A stretch of 64,000 nucleotides of DNA from Macrocystis pyrifera (lineage: Eukaryota; Sar; Phaeophyceae; Laminariales; Laminariaceae), in the NCBI GenBank assembly GCA_031763025.1, contig JASSKH010000020.1, forward strand, positions 9,174,528 through 9,238,527, given 5' to 3'. The notes beneath the pieces were generated by a model. The model was not told the DNA's origin. It did not search any database and was given only the letters and a program-made list of their open reading frames with translations. Made by a program: the position numbers and the translations under genes. Numbering within the stretch: the first letter of the stretch is position 1; the number at the start of each line of letters is the position of its first letter. Shown here in pieces: positions 31,042-41,385 of this stretch.

Positions 31042-31112
31042 GTGAGCGAAACGCTTGCTCCGTGCATGCAAGCAAACGGAAATTAAGTGTGCACTCTGTT
31101 ACTACTGCTACC

Positions 31113-31221
31113 GTCACGGGGGACCATAGTAAACAGGACCAAATATTGTTATGAAAAAATAGGTAAATGTGTAGTTTTTTGTGTGTACCATAGGTCCTAT
31201 TTACTAGGGTCCCCCGTAATA
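31113..31221 (-). mobile_element. MITE, reverse copy, first of a tandem pair
   Basis: Left TCACGGGGGACCATAGTAAACAG, right CTATTTACTAGGGTCCCCCGTAA. GACC-type. Four bases separate it from the next copy. Confidence 0.92.
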
Positions 31222-31225
31222 TTGC

Positions 31226-31334
31226 TACTACGGGGGTCCATAGTTAACAGGACCTATGGTATACATAAAAATCTATATATTTACCTATTTTTACTAACAA
31301 AGTTTGGTCCCGTTAACTATGGACCCCCGTAATA
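31226..31334 (+). mobile_element. MITE, forward copy, GTCC-type, second of a tandem pair
   Basis: Left CTACGGGGGTCCATAGTTAACAG, right CCCGTTAACTATGGACCCCCGTAA. The two copies are of different subfamilies and opposite orientation, so this is two insertions and not a duplication. Confidence 0.92.
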
Positions 31335-31904
31335 CTACGAAAAAGTGTGCCCGATTCAGAGCCACGAAACGTCGTGCTTTTCTGCTACGTTGAAGGGAGA
31401 TGGGAAGCTCTTGAGGGGGACAAGCTGTTGCGCTGGGCGAGACGAATTTAGGTTTCGACATCATGAAGGCGTTTTACAAGGCGGGGGGCTGGGGAACACT
31501 GGGAAAAATATGCCTGATAGCGAAACATGACCTCTTTCCCCACTGCTGCGAAACATGAAGCCGTGCATATCCGAAGGCGGTTGCAGTTATTATGTGGATA
31601 AAATGCTTCTGCTATGCCAGGGGAAGATGGGTTTCAATACCATCAAGGCGTTTGGCGAGCGAGGGGGGGGCAGGTAAGTAACACTAGTATATATGTATAT
31701 ATCAAAATACCTACGGAGTCTGGTACTTGGTGGTGAAATACCACCTATTTTTACCACGGCGAATGCGCCCAAGTATTATTTCAGGCAGTTTGTGCCCGAA
31801 AGCTCAGGACAGCTACGTATGAAGCGGGAATACTCGTTTTGGGTCGAGCGAGGGGGGGTAGGTTTTCGACACGCTCGAGGCGTTTTACCGAACGTGGGGG
31901 TGTA

Positions 31905-31985
31905 CTCGTGCCGTGCACGGCCGTAGTCGTATGGCTCTAACCCTCTCATCTCTGCCGAGCCGGGACAAATCACCGGGGGGAGGGG
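31905..31985 (-). mobile_element. SINE-like element, tail fragment
   Basis: Minus-strand tail: CATACGACTACGGCCGTGCACGGC then GAGTACACCCCC. About 80 bp remain. Confidence 0.75.
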
Positions 31986-32010
31986 GGATACTCATGTCAA
32001 GCGGGCAAAG

Positions 32011-32034
32011 GGGGGGGGGGGGGGGGGTGGGGGG
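32011..32034. repeat. Poly-G tract
   Basis: G-run interrupted by a single T. Confidence 0.85.
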
Positions 32035-32143
32035 AATGTAAGGTACAGTCTACTGCTACGTAAATGTTTCGTGTTTGGTGTTTCCCGATAATAATAGCTG
32101 GGTTTCGAGACAACCGAGGCGTTTTTCGTAGGGAAGGTGCAAC

Positions 32144-32253
32144 TATCACGGGGGACAATATAAAGTAAGACCTACGGTACGCACGATAACCTATATATTT
32201 TCTGTGTTTTTACTAACAACGTTTGGTCCTATTTACTAGGTTCCCCCATGATA
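32144..32253 (+). mobile_element. MITE, diverged forward copy
   Basis: Left TCACGGGGGACAATATAAAGTAAG, right CTATTTACTAGGTTCCCCCATGA. Located inside the exon-derived array. Confidence 0.88.
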
Positions 32254-32838
32254 GTACCACACATCAAATAAGTTTCGTTGTGCGACGGGGAAGTTGGTTG
32301 TCGAAACTTCCGAGGCGTTCTGCAAGGAGACGCACAAGAAAAAAACACACGTTTTCTGTCGTCGTTGTACGTCGAGGAGTTCGATTCCGATACAATGCGG
32401 GCGTTATGCAAGGGGAGGGGGCTAAAGTATGATGAAGTCGTATGTCTCGAAACTGTGGACGCGGCTTGCGAAGGAGAGGTAAGGAAAACGAAGAAACAAG
32501 CTCGCAACCTTTCGTCGTATGAAGGGGAGGGGTTTTCCGACGGTACCGAGGCCAGAGGCGTTTCGCAAAAGGGGAGGTGACACCAAAACTAGAGCAGTCG
32601 CGTGACAAGCGATTCGTGTTTGGTGTCTCGCGGCATTGCTTGTTGGTGTTCGACACAGTCGAGGAGTTTCGCGAACGGGGGGCGCATATAAAAAAAATGC
32701 TGATATATGCTGTATTCGGAAACCGTTTCGTTAGCGCGATGGAGAGGTTGGTTGGTTGTTTCGAGACACTTTGCCGACGCCGTGTGGGCCTTGTGGTACG
32801 GAATGCGGCAAAAGGCGGCCGGCGCATCCACGTTTCAC

Positions 32839-32839
<1 letters not shown>

Positions 32840-32885
<46 letters not shown>

Positions 32886-32900
32886 CAGCAGCAGTAGCGA
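32840..32900. repeat. CAG triplet repeat
   Basis: About 15 CAG units with one TAG interruption. Reads Q, S or A on plus. Confidence 0.95.
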
Positions 32901-33225
32901 GCGTCCGGCAGAGGGAACGAAAGTATCAAAGCTGAATGGAAAGGGAGTGAATGTTGCTATCGAGTGTTGTCGACATCCTAGCACTAACTCTGGGCGGATA
33001 TATGAGGAACGTTCAGACGACACTACGAAGACCAAGCCATCCTTGCATCCTACAACTCAAGAGTGGTGGACCATAAACCACATACCAGGAGGAAGGAGGC
33101 ACCACGGGCGCTACTTATTTTTCCTAGGAATATTCACTTCTATATAACTCCGCTCTTGACTACGACGAACAGATAGTTCAACCGGTCGTCTACGCAGCCA
33201 TACAGCAACACAGGTGGTGGCTGGG

Positions 33226-33256
33226 ACACCCCCCCCCCCCCCCCCCCCCCCCCCCT
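33226..33256. repeat. Poly-C tract, about 27 bases
   Basis: Long pure C-run followed by CTCC repeats. A poly-G of 13 follows at 33301. Confidence 0.9.
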
Positions 33257-33342
33257 CCCTCTCCTCCACCAAGTGGGAGTACTAAAAACAACATTCTCAC
33301 GGGGGGGGGGGGGCATTGAACAAAGTAGCTATAAATCCTCCA

Positions 33343-33396
33343 CTATTTACGCAGGACCGTACCAAAACAGGACCTACGGTACGCACAAAAAAAAAC
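33343..33396 (+). mobile_element. MITE left half, cut by the next MITE
   Basis: ACGCAGGACCGTACCAAAACAGG, then ACCTACGGTACGCACAAAAA; the copy stops where the next element begins at a TA. Its right half was not found. Confidence 0.75.
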
Positions 33397-33510
33397 TATT
33401 ACGGGGGGACCATAGTAAATAGAACCGAATATTGTTGGTAAAAATAGTCAAATACATTTGTTTTTTTGTGTGTGCCGTAGGTCCTATTAACTATGTTCCC
33501 CCGCACTATA
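33397..33510 (-). mobile_element. MITE, reverse copy, hybrid ends
   Basis: Left TTACGGGGGGACCATAGTAAATAG, right CTATTAACTATGTTCCCCCGCA. Inserted in or beside the half copy upstream. Confidence 0.9.
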
Positions 33511-33621
33511 ATAGGTGTCGACGACAAAATCTCTCGATTCCGTATAGGTGTCGACGACAAACCTCTCGGTTCAATGCCTCCACAAGGATTTGTGCCCGAC
33601 ACCCACGCTGTGTTGTGCAAG

Positions 33622-33715
33622 CGGGGGGGGGGGGGGGTGTACTCGATAGGAGAGATGTGCTCGATCTCATGCATAGCCGTAGTCGTATGACCATAGAGGG
33701 GGGCGGGGGTCCCGG
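33622..33715 (-). mobile_element. SINE-like element, tail fragment
   Basis: Minus strand: CTATGGTCATACGACTACGG, then CTATGCATGAGATCGAGCAC, a doubled CTCCTATCGAGTACACC and poly-C (poly-G at 33626). Confidence 0.85.
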
Positions 33716-34064
33716 TCACCCGTAGAACAACACGTAAAACTCAAATGGTGTTCCAACGATAATTGGCGTTTTAGTTCCTCAGTACCCCTTAAGGAACAGT
33801 CAGAAACGGTTCGGCCGAATGATGTCACCCCCATGGTAGCAATTCGTTCTTTTTTTTTTGTTTTTTTATCCGGCCAGGCGGTACGTAGGCATGTCGAGAC
33901 AAATAGGGGCGGGAGGGGGGGGGGGGGGGGGCGCGCGTTTTCCTCAAGGGACTTACCTCCGTGGGAAAAAAGTGCAGGAGGAAACAAAACGATGAATACA
34001 ACCTGTATCGACCACTATCGGGGGGCAGATAGATCAATTCCGCGAAGACTGGTGACCCACCTGG

Positions 34065-34172
34065 TGTTACAGGGGACCATAGTAAATAGGACCTATGGTA
34101 CACGCAAAAACCTGTATATTTACCGATTTTTTCTGACAGTTTTTGGTCCTGTTTACTATGGTCCCCCGTAAA
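34065..34172 (+). mobile_element. MITE, forward copy, GACC-type
   Basis: Left TTACAGGGGACCATAGTAAATAG, right CTGTTTACTATGGTCCCCCGTAA. Confidence 0.92.
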
Positions 34173-34339
34173 GGTAGATTGTTTTCCACGGGCAAATAAG
34201 TCTCCTGATTTGCATTCCCTACTCGTGCGGATTGTGATTTTCCGGGTGGGAGCCGTATTCAAGCTGTCATGATCTGGAGCGGTTTGGTCGGGAGTTTTGA
34301 TCTGCACTGAACGTGTCCTGCAGAACGTGTCACAGCGGC

Positions 34340-34440
34340 AAGTCTGGATGATCTGGATGATCTACTACGTAGGTGACCTGGATTATTTGGACGATCTAGA
34401 TGATCTGGGCGATCTAGATGGTTTATCTGATCGAGATAAT
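34340..34440. repeat. GATGATCTG / GATCTAGAT 9-bp array, diverged
   Basis: CTGGATGATCTGGATGATCT..., GATCTAGATGATCTGGGCGA; 9-bp periodicity, reading DDLDDLGDLD. Related in style to the CAGATCATA arrays. Confidence 0.75.
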
Positions 34441-34708
34441 ATATTTCCTTTGGTTCAATTGGTTGTTGGTCTCACTCTGTTCATGTACACGCTGTGGTAT
34501 GTTCTTTCTTCTGCTTGCTTTGTGTTGTCTGCCACATCTTCTGGGGGAGCGGGACACTTTTCCGTTTTTCGTTTTATGTTTTTGCTCTGGATTTGTTTTC
34601 CTTCGTTTCCTTCGATTTTTTCTCTCTTTTATGATAGAATGTGTATGTCGAATCCAGTACGCTGACATAGCATTTGCAATGTCAACTCTTCTTACTGCAA
34701 TAACCACG

Positions 34709-34817
34709 TATTACGGGGGTCTATAGTTACCAGGACCTGTGGTATACATAGAAACCTATATATTTAGGTATTTTTAATGAGTATATTTGGTCCTGTTTAC
34801 TATGGTCCCCCGTAATA
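34709..34817 (+). mobile_element. MITE, forward copy, hybrid ends
   Basis: Left TTACGGGGGTCTATAGTTACCAG (GTCC-type), right CTGTTTACTATGGTCCCCCGTAA (GACC-type). Confidence 0.92.
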
Positions 34818-35238
34818 GTGTCTCCGGGTCGTAGTTTTGTGACCACGGAGAGCTTGTATCTCTCATGGCTTGAAGGATAGGCACGGACACAAGTTGTGCT
34901 TGGTGTCGAAAGGACGGTTCAACGTGAAAGGACACACACGCACGCACCTACAGCAGACGAGGTACAGCAGATAGACGTCATGGTACATCTCTTCGACGTG
35001 TGATAGCCTTTCGGTGTCCGGCGCCTCATGCAACGAGTCGTGTCATATATATATATATACATATATCCTGCTGTTGGGAAATGAGGTATATCATAGAATG
35101 CCGCGAATATCAAAGGCCGTTTTGGCACACTCGCCCCATATTGTCCCATATTTTGGGCGCGCCGAAGCGGCCGTCACCGCTCACCAGAGCTCCGGTGATC
35201 GCGTCGCCGCTACCCGTGACAGAGGGTTGACTACAAAC

Positions 35239-35346
35239 TACTACGGGGGGCCATAGTAAATGGGACCAAATGTTGTCAGTAAAAAATGGTAAACATATAG
35301 GTTTTTGTTTGTACCATAGGTTCTATTTACTATGGTCCCCCTTAAT
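35239..35346 (-). mobile_element. MITE, reverse copy
   Basis: Left CTACGGGGGGCCATAGTAAATGG, right CTATTTACTATGGTCCCCCTTAA. Confidence 0.92.
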
Positions 35347-35349
35347 GAC

Positions 35350-36053
35350 TACATGTCGCCGGCGACCACGTCGACCCCTCTCGTACAGAAGGCGACAGAC
35401 ACTTGTAGGAATCTAGCCAGCCTCTGGTTATCAACCATTTTAACATAAGAATAGGGCGTGTTTATGGTAGGACTCGTTCCACGTCAGGGGTTGCGCTTTT
35501 CGCTACCTGAGGCGACATTTTCTGACGGGTTGAGCTCCTGAAGTGGTCGGCTGCCCGGTGATAGAAGGATGCGTGCACTTACAACTAGTATAGTGCACTC
35601 GTTTCAGTACTGCCGCCCGTAAACGTCGGCCGGGTGGCGCAAAACAAAATTCTTCGAGGTCAAGCTCCAGGGTGAGAGGCATTGAGCTCCTAACGCGAAG
35701 AGCTCAGAAAGAAAACGCTACCGCCCCTCTACGCCGTGGCATTGCTCCTACCTAGCCTGTACGCAGGCGCCCCACTCACTCGCGGTCTGCAGGAAATTGT
35801 AAGAAGTCCCCCAACGCCTTCCCCTTTCTCGCTCCTCCGCGAGAGCAAGCATGTCACCCTAACATTCGTCTGACTTCAGACTTCTTTTTTCGCGGGGGGG
35901 GAGATACGATGGTAAATTTATAGATCCCTTTGGCCAGGTAATACGATCGGGTTGCGTGCGGCAAATTTCCCCCCCGAATTTTCGGCGTCTTTGCATTTCG
36001 TTTCTGGCGCAGTTTTTTCCCTGACGCGTTTGGTGTTGTGCTTCATGTTGTCG

Positions 36054-36093
<40 letters not shown>

Positions 36094-36660
36094 CGTCAGT
36101 GAATACGATAAACGAAAAATCCAGTTAAACATATTGGCACATTCCGCCAAACCCAACAACTACCGTAATGAAATACTGCAGTGGTGAGAGCCCAGCCAAT
36201 GTTGATGACAACAACGCCAAACAAACGTAAACACATGTTGGTGTGGACTCAATCTTTCCTGCCTCCCAAAAAGGTCAGTTAACAAAGATGGACACCTTTC
36301 GATGCGATAGGGGGTGAGTAGCAATTTTAGGCCAAAACCAGATCTGACTTCTCCCGAAGCTAGCCCTTTAACCGAGGAACGCTGCCTATTTTTTTCGTTG
36401 TAAGCCTCATAAATTTCGTGTTTTTATCGTGTCCTTCGTTCGACACCTTAATTAAGGCTATCGGGCTGCGCTTCCATAAATATTCATGTACCCAGTATCG
36501 TTCGAATATATTGTTAAAATGTATATATATATTTTCAGGATTTATCAGCGGTAAATGAAAAAAAGAAAAAAACGAACCACTCTCGCCACCTCGTTGGAAT
36601 TGAAATCAAACAATACACGTAGCGGTTAGGGATTTTTGTCACAGATGAAAAAAAAACTTT
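35350..36660 (+). other. Intron sequence with a TGT triplet run, no gene recognised
   Basis: More than 1.3 kb without a long open frame or repeat family. A (TTG)n run of about 14 units lies at 36053-36095. Confidence 0.5.
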
Positions 36661-36712
36661 TTTTTTTTCTGTTTGTGTTCACTTGATTTGATCTACTGTC
36701 GTATACCCCCGC

Positions 36713-36893
36713 TTGCCCTTCATGCGACTCGCCCAACACCTCACGCCGCTTCGCGCTTGGTGCAAGCAGTGTCTGCCTGGTCGGTGAAAACCCGACCCGT
36801 TCCGTCCCGGCATTGTAGAGATGCGAGCGCCTATGGTCATACGACTACGGCCATGCATAATAATAAGTAACCCCCCCCCCCCCCCCCCCCCCC
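36713..36893 (+). mobile_element. SINE-like C-tailed element, 3' module with ~30-base poly-C
   Basis: CTTGCCCTTCATGCGACTCG, GCTTCGCGCTTGGTGCAAGC, CTACGGCCATGCATAATAAT, then AAGTAA and a long C-run. A good example of an extended tail. Confidence 0.9.
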
Positions 36894-37184
36894 CGGCTTG
36901 GGACTCGGACAAAAACAAAAGTGGGTCGTCGATTTTTGTTTTTTTCGTGTATCCTTGGTTTTACACGTTTTTTTTCGTTGGACTCTTTAGGCCACCGGGT
37001 TAGCGCTTTCATTGTTTCTCAAGTAATGCGTTGACTTCGCGCTCAACGGGGTGATATCGTTTTTTTTTCAAAGCGCTGATTTTCTCTGGACAACGGTCAA
37101 GGGTAGGCGGCTGAATGCCGAACGCACCATACGCGTCCGACTCGTCGAGCTATTTTCGGAAGAAGGGGGTCTCTCGACCAGTGT

Positions 37185-37185
<1 letters not shown>

Positions 37186-37255
<70 letters not shown>

Positions 37256-37256
37256 T
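37186..37256. repeat. Poly-C homopolymer of about 71 bases
   Basis: An uninterrupted C-run between GTGTTC and TTCTTC. No SINE-like tail adjoins it. Its exact length may be affected by sequencing or assembly. Confidence 0.85.
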
Positions 37257-37567
37257 TCTTCTCCTGTTCGGTAACATGCTATTTAGAAAAAAGAACTTGC
37301 CATCCCGTTCTGAAAAAACAAAACAAAAATCGAGCTCTGCGAAAAAATCGATTTGCTGCACCGCTGTGGTGCGAACCGCCACGCTCTTTTTTTTATTTTT
37401 CGGTTTCTGAGGATCCTCACACGCGGGAAGACCGAAAAAAAAAAACCGAACCGCAGGCGTACCCTGTCGTGATTGGGCAACTGTTTTGTTCGATGAGAGT
37501 TTGATGATCGACGCGTGCTTCACGGCATGGGTGGCGCTTTTCGTCCTAAAAACATCTGATCGACTAT

Positions 37568-37676
37568 TAATACGGGGGACCATAGTAAATAAGACCGAAT
37601 ATTGTTACTAAAAAGAGGTGAACGTATAGGCTTTTGCGTGTACCGTAGGTCCCATTTACTATAGTCCCTCGTAATA
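37568..37676 (-). mobile_element. MITE, reverse copy abutting LINE sequence
   Basis: Left ATACGGGGGACCATAGTAAATAAG, right CCATTTACTATAGTCCCTCGTAA. LINE coding sequence starts within a few bases of its right end. Confidence 0.92.
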
Positions 37677-37678
37677 AT

Positions 37679-39002
37679 AGGCTCCATAGCAGGCAAGGTG
37701 TTGCTGAAAATCGTTGCGTCCCGTCTAAGCAGCTACTGCGAGACCGAGCATATACTCCCTGAAGAACAGTGTGGCTTCCGCCCCGCACGGTCAACAGTCG
37801 ATATGCTGTTTGTCGTGGGCCGGTTGCAGCAGCTCGGGCGGCAGAAGAAAATCCCCCTGTGCATGTGCTTTATCGACTTGCAGAAAGCGTACGACTCTGT
37901 CGACCGAGAACTGTTGTGGGAGGTACTCACACGCCTTGGTGTACCAACCAAGATGCTCACAATCATTCGCAATTTTCACGAAGGCATGCGGGCTCGCGTG
38001 CGTGCGGATGACGGTGAACACTCGGACTGGTTCAATGTAACCCAGGGACTGCGGCAAGGCTGCGTACTATCGCCGTTACTGTTCAACGTGTTCTTCTCCG
38101 CTGCGATACACATCATGCTGGTACGCCTCAGCAAAGACGAATGCATCGTAAAGGATTTGGTTCATCTCGAAGAGGACAGGGTTGTCGGAAAAGAGGAACC
38201 GTTGGCATGCGTGCAAAGGGCTGTGTGGGGCATGTTGTATGCAGACGATGCAGGAATAGTCTCGAAGTCGGCGGAAGGCCTTGCGAGAATGATGACAGTC
38301 ATCGTGACTGTCTTCGAAGCAGTAGGTCTCACGGTATCCGAGAAGAAGACAGAGACGATGCTCCTACGAACACCGGATCAGACGTTTACCACCTCACCGC
38401 TCGCGATCGAAGCTGCAGGCCAAAAGTATAAACAGACGACCCAGTTTTTGTACCTAGGAGGCATTATCCACGAGAACGCTGACCTCTCCTTCGAAATCGA
38501 GCGACGAATCCGTCTGATGCGGGCATGCCTCAAACGGTATGGTCCAGAACTGTACGATAGGACGAACGCACCGCTTAGTCTGAAAGTCTGGATGCTGAAG
38601 GCCGAGGTGATTGAGACCTTGCTGTACGGTTGCGTGACGTGGACCCTCAATGCGGACCACTTCGCCAAGCTTCGATCAGCCCACCACGAAGTCCTTCTGC
38701 GAGTCATTGGTTTCCAGCGCCGACTACGCACCGACCACACCACCCTCTCGTATGCGAAGGCGCTCAGGATAACACGATGCGAAAGTATCGAAACGACCAT
38801 CCGTAAACGGCGACTCTTCTTTGCGGGGGCTGTGGTGCGGCAACACGAGGGGCGATTGCCCAGTCGGTTGATGTTCGGGACGATCGCTGGTGGGGGGAGC
38901 CCGAAACCAGGCGGGCAGCCTAAGACTTGGCCTAGGGCAATTGCTGAGGACCTTAGAGTGTGTTCAAAGCCACAGAGGGATCAACGGAAGACTCCCCCTT
39001 AG
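37679..39002 (+). CDS. Non-LTR retrotransposon reverse transcriptase, 5'-truncated
   Basis: The frame is open from just after the MITE; the first ATG is at 37698 (434 codons). Motifs by residue from that [14 protein letters not shown] (25-35), [13 protein letters not shown] (58-70, first catalytic Asp), [18 protein letters not shown] (115-132), [11 protein letters not shown] (179-189, catalytic YADD), SEKKTETML and TQFLYLGGI (thumb), then LIYGC-like [11 protein letters not shown]. This is a complete palm and thumb of a LINE RT. The endonuclease domain and RT fingers are missing, so it cannot be autonomous. It lies in intron 5 of the oxidoreductase gene. The frame shifts near 38962 (see next entry). 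Confidence 0.93.
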
Positions 39003-39268
39003 TCTTTGGAGTTGGGATCGCACTGTGGCCCACTGCAGCAAAACAGACGGGAAAGTGGTACCGGGGAATCCTCGAAGCAGCTGAACAGTTCATGGGCAGG
39101 TGGCACGAGGCTGAGGCAAAGCTGAGTAGACAGCGCCGTGCATCCGCTGCAGGTAGTGTTAGAGGGAATGGGGGGAGGGGTAACAGCAGGAGGGGTAGAG
39201 GGAACACCGTACAAGTGTATAGGGGCAGGGGGGGGGGAACAGGAGGAGTAGAAGGGAAACCGAGGTAG
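38960..39268 (+). pseudogene. Out-of-frame C-terminus of the same LINE protein
   Basis: From about 38962 the homologous reading continues in another frame: GKWYRGILEAAEQFMGRWHE then AEAKLSRQRRASAAGS, the usual tail of such RT proteins, before a glycine/arginine-rich end. A one- or two-base indel near 38962 gives the early stop at 39002 in the main frame. Confidence 0.75.
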
Positions 39269-39269
39269 A

Positions 39270-40320
39270 AGAGAGAAGAGAGTAGCAGAGAGACCGCAGA
39301 TAGGGTAGCAAGGTACCAGGCCGACTAATAGGTTGGACGTTTCTTTGCTACTCGTACCGCCAACTGCTGCGGCCGTTCGGTATGCATTTTGATTTTTTTC
39401 CCTTCTTATCCTTATGAAAGAAGTACTACATAGTGGGTGGGTGACGAGCGTATTTTGGCCCACTCACTATTGCTCTTTTTACTTAGTTAAGTGTTCACCG
39501 GGATGCATAGTCCCCTTTTTCCTTCTCGTATCTTTCCCCTTGCACGTCCCTTTTGGCTCATGCTCGGGGTAAGTATGTATGTGTCTGAGCTTTGGCTTCC
39601 CATTTTATTTATTTATTTGGGATTCTTCTCCTTTTCTTTTTCTTTTTCTTGTTCTTTTTCGGTTTGGTTTTTTCGTTGCTTCTCTTTCTTTATGGTGTAT
39701 TTTGGTTGCTGGCGTATGTATGTATGTTGTGTCGGCCGCACCTAGTGCGAAGGCATGGTATTACGTAGGCTATTAATGCATTACGGTGTGTTATCTCTGT
39801 GTCGTAGTCTGTGACCACAGAGCTCGTATCTTTCTAGGGTGAAGAATCAGCACGGACACTGGGCTTGCTGGATGTCGACGAGTAGAAGAACGGTTTAATG
39901 TGAAGAACACACACACACACATAGCCCAATATCGTTGGAAAACCGTTATTAATGGTGTTTTACAATATTCTTCATGATAATTACTGGCGTCGTCGGCAGG
40001 GCTAAGTAGTCGCGGGCCGGCGTACGTTGCGCTTGTATTTCCTCTCACAAGCTTATAAATAAATGAGGCCCGTCGACAGATAACCCATGTCATCATTCTC
40101 TGAAGTTGTTGCTGTTTTTTTTTTTCGGCGTGCTCCTGTGTTGTTGCTGTCGGCGCGTGGGACTGTGGAAGCTTTGAGGCACTGGTTGTGCGGCTTGCCG
40201 TGTGTTCGAGTTCTCCGCGATGCAGAAACCAACCATGTTTTCCCTATGTTGGGGTCCATCTGATTTCAGATTCCGACTTTACCACCTCTCTTCTCCCGTC
40301 TGCCTCGCCCCCCTCGAAAG
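39270..40320 (+). other. No gene recognised
   Basis: Holds the LINE's 3' flank, T/C-rich sequence near 39600-39690 and an ACAC run at 39905. The phrase GACCACAGAGCTCGTATC at 39812 resembles GACCACGGAGAGCTTGTATC at 34840, together with AAGGACGGTTC/AAGAACGGTTT downstream, so a ~120-bp repeat links 34835-34945 and 39800-39920. Confidence 0.5.
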
Positions 40321-40321
40321 A

Positions 40322-40400
40322 CCTTGTTGAGCGCCCAACCATTGGAGGTGTCTCCAATACGTCCCTGGAGGGGTGCGCGGTCATAAGTCGAATACCTAAG
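40322..40400 (+). mobile_element. LINE 3'-end fragment
   Basis: GAGCGCCCAACCATTGGAGG, then TGTCTCCAATACGTCC, a decayed match to the LINE 3' untranslated end at 25148-25307. Confidence 0.6.
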
Positions 40401-40429
40401 GCACGCAACAAAAAGAGTGCCTCCCACCC

Positions 40430-40762
40430 TCGCCATTCGACGCAAGCATCCACATGCAAGGAAATTCGCCTCACAAGCTCGGTTCCTGCTAGGATGCAGC
40501 TCACTCTTCATGCGATTCGCCCGAACCACCTCACCGCGCTTTGGCGCTTTGGCTGCATGCACCGTATGACCTTGGCGGCGAAACCCTGACGCGCTCCGTT
40601 CCGGCATTGTAGGGATGCGGCGGCCTACAACTACGGCCAGACATGACACGAGGTACGCCGACCCCCCGGCGTGCTCCCTCCCGGCATTGTACGTAGGGAC
40701 GCGAGGGTCCGTTGTCTTACGACAACGGCCGTGCATCACATGCGTACCTCGCTCCCCCCCCC
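40430..40762 (+). mobile_element. SINE-like element, diverged, with repeated tail
   Basis: CCTCACAAGCTCGGTTCCTG, AGGATGCAGCTCACTCTTCA, CCGTTCCGGCATTGTAGGGA; a second tail unit begins CGTGCTCCCTCCCGGCATTG and ends in poly-C. Confidence 0.85.
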
Positions 40763-40904
40763 CGCCACCACTTCCGTTACCCTCTCTGCCGATGCCTTGT
40801 TCTGTTTCAGGGACTGGGACCCGGACGCGCAAACGAGGTGTCCAGGGGGTGGTTACGGTTCTCTAGTGGCCAAGGCCAAGAGCGACCGCCGCCTCCGGTC
40901 TGCC

Positions 40905-40985
40905 TTTCCCAAGAGGAGGAGAAGGGGGAAGAAGAGGAGGAGGAGGAGGAGGAGGAGGGGAGGAGGAGGAAGAGAAGGAGGTGGG
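40905..40985. repeat. GGA/GAG purine tract
   Basis: AGGAGGAGGAGGAGGAGG with few interruptions. Confidence 0.9.
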
Positions 40986-41121
40986 GAAGGAGGGGAAGGC
41001 GGAGACACCAGCCAACGCGGACCTGTCCTCTCAAGGTAATCAACAAATCGATCATGCCCCCTTTCTCACTCGCCGCTTCCTTCCAAAAAATACTGGTTTT
41101 GGCTGCGAACGAAGCAGTGCT

Positions 41122-41385
41122 TCTACGGTAGATGCATTCTACGATAGATGTTCACCCTTATTTTTCTGAGGCTCCTCCCTTGACCTTAAGGTGCTCCATA
41201 CCTCACCCGAAAACAGACTATACCAAAAACCAAAATGCATCCCGATGAATAATCGCATGGTCCAAGTATTCAAAAAAGTCATTTTTCGAAACAAGATTTG
41301 CATTGCGACGATTTTGGGTTAAGGCGCCCGGTCATTCAGGAAACATTTTAGCGGAAATGTGCTACCTCTATCGTTGAGCGCGTCA
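41122..41385 (+). mobile_element. ~245-bp inverted-ended element, complete copy
   Basis: Left CTACGATAGATGTTCACCC, right GTGCTACCTCTATCGTTGAG. Internal AAAGTCATTTTTCGAAACAAG and CGACGATTTTGGGTTAAGGC match the copy at 12.9 kb. Confidence 0.88.

Larger units (their letters stand above)
30995..32800 (+). repeat. Degenerate array of an exon-end sequence (about 11 units)
   Basis: A ~45-bp block, roughly TTTTCGATACCGTCGAGGCG followed by TTTTGCGAGGGGGAGGTGAG, recurs at about 31010, 31455, 31630, 31862, 32101, 32297, 32378, 32445, 32537, 32648 and 32777, with ~90-240 bp spacing and diverged intervening DNA. Several units keep the FDTVEAFCEGE-like reading followed by a GTGAG, GTAAGG or GTAAGT donor. 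MITE 32144-32253 is inserted within it. Confidence 0.75.

Noticed and set aside
37115-37504. Polyproline or polyglycine protein
   Set aside because: Translation of the poly-C homopolymer.
37698-39002. Viral or bacterial (group II intron) origin of the reverse transcriptase
   Set aside because: Motif wording ([38 protein letters not shown]) and the C-terminal tail fit LINE-type ORF2 proteins; no group II intron structure, LTRs or viral genes are nearby.
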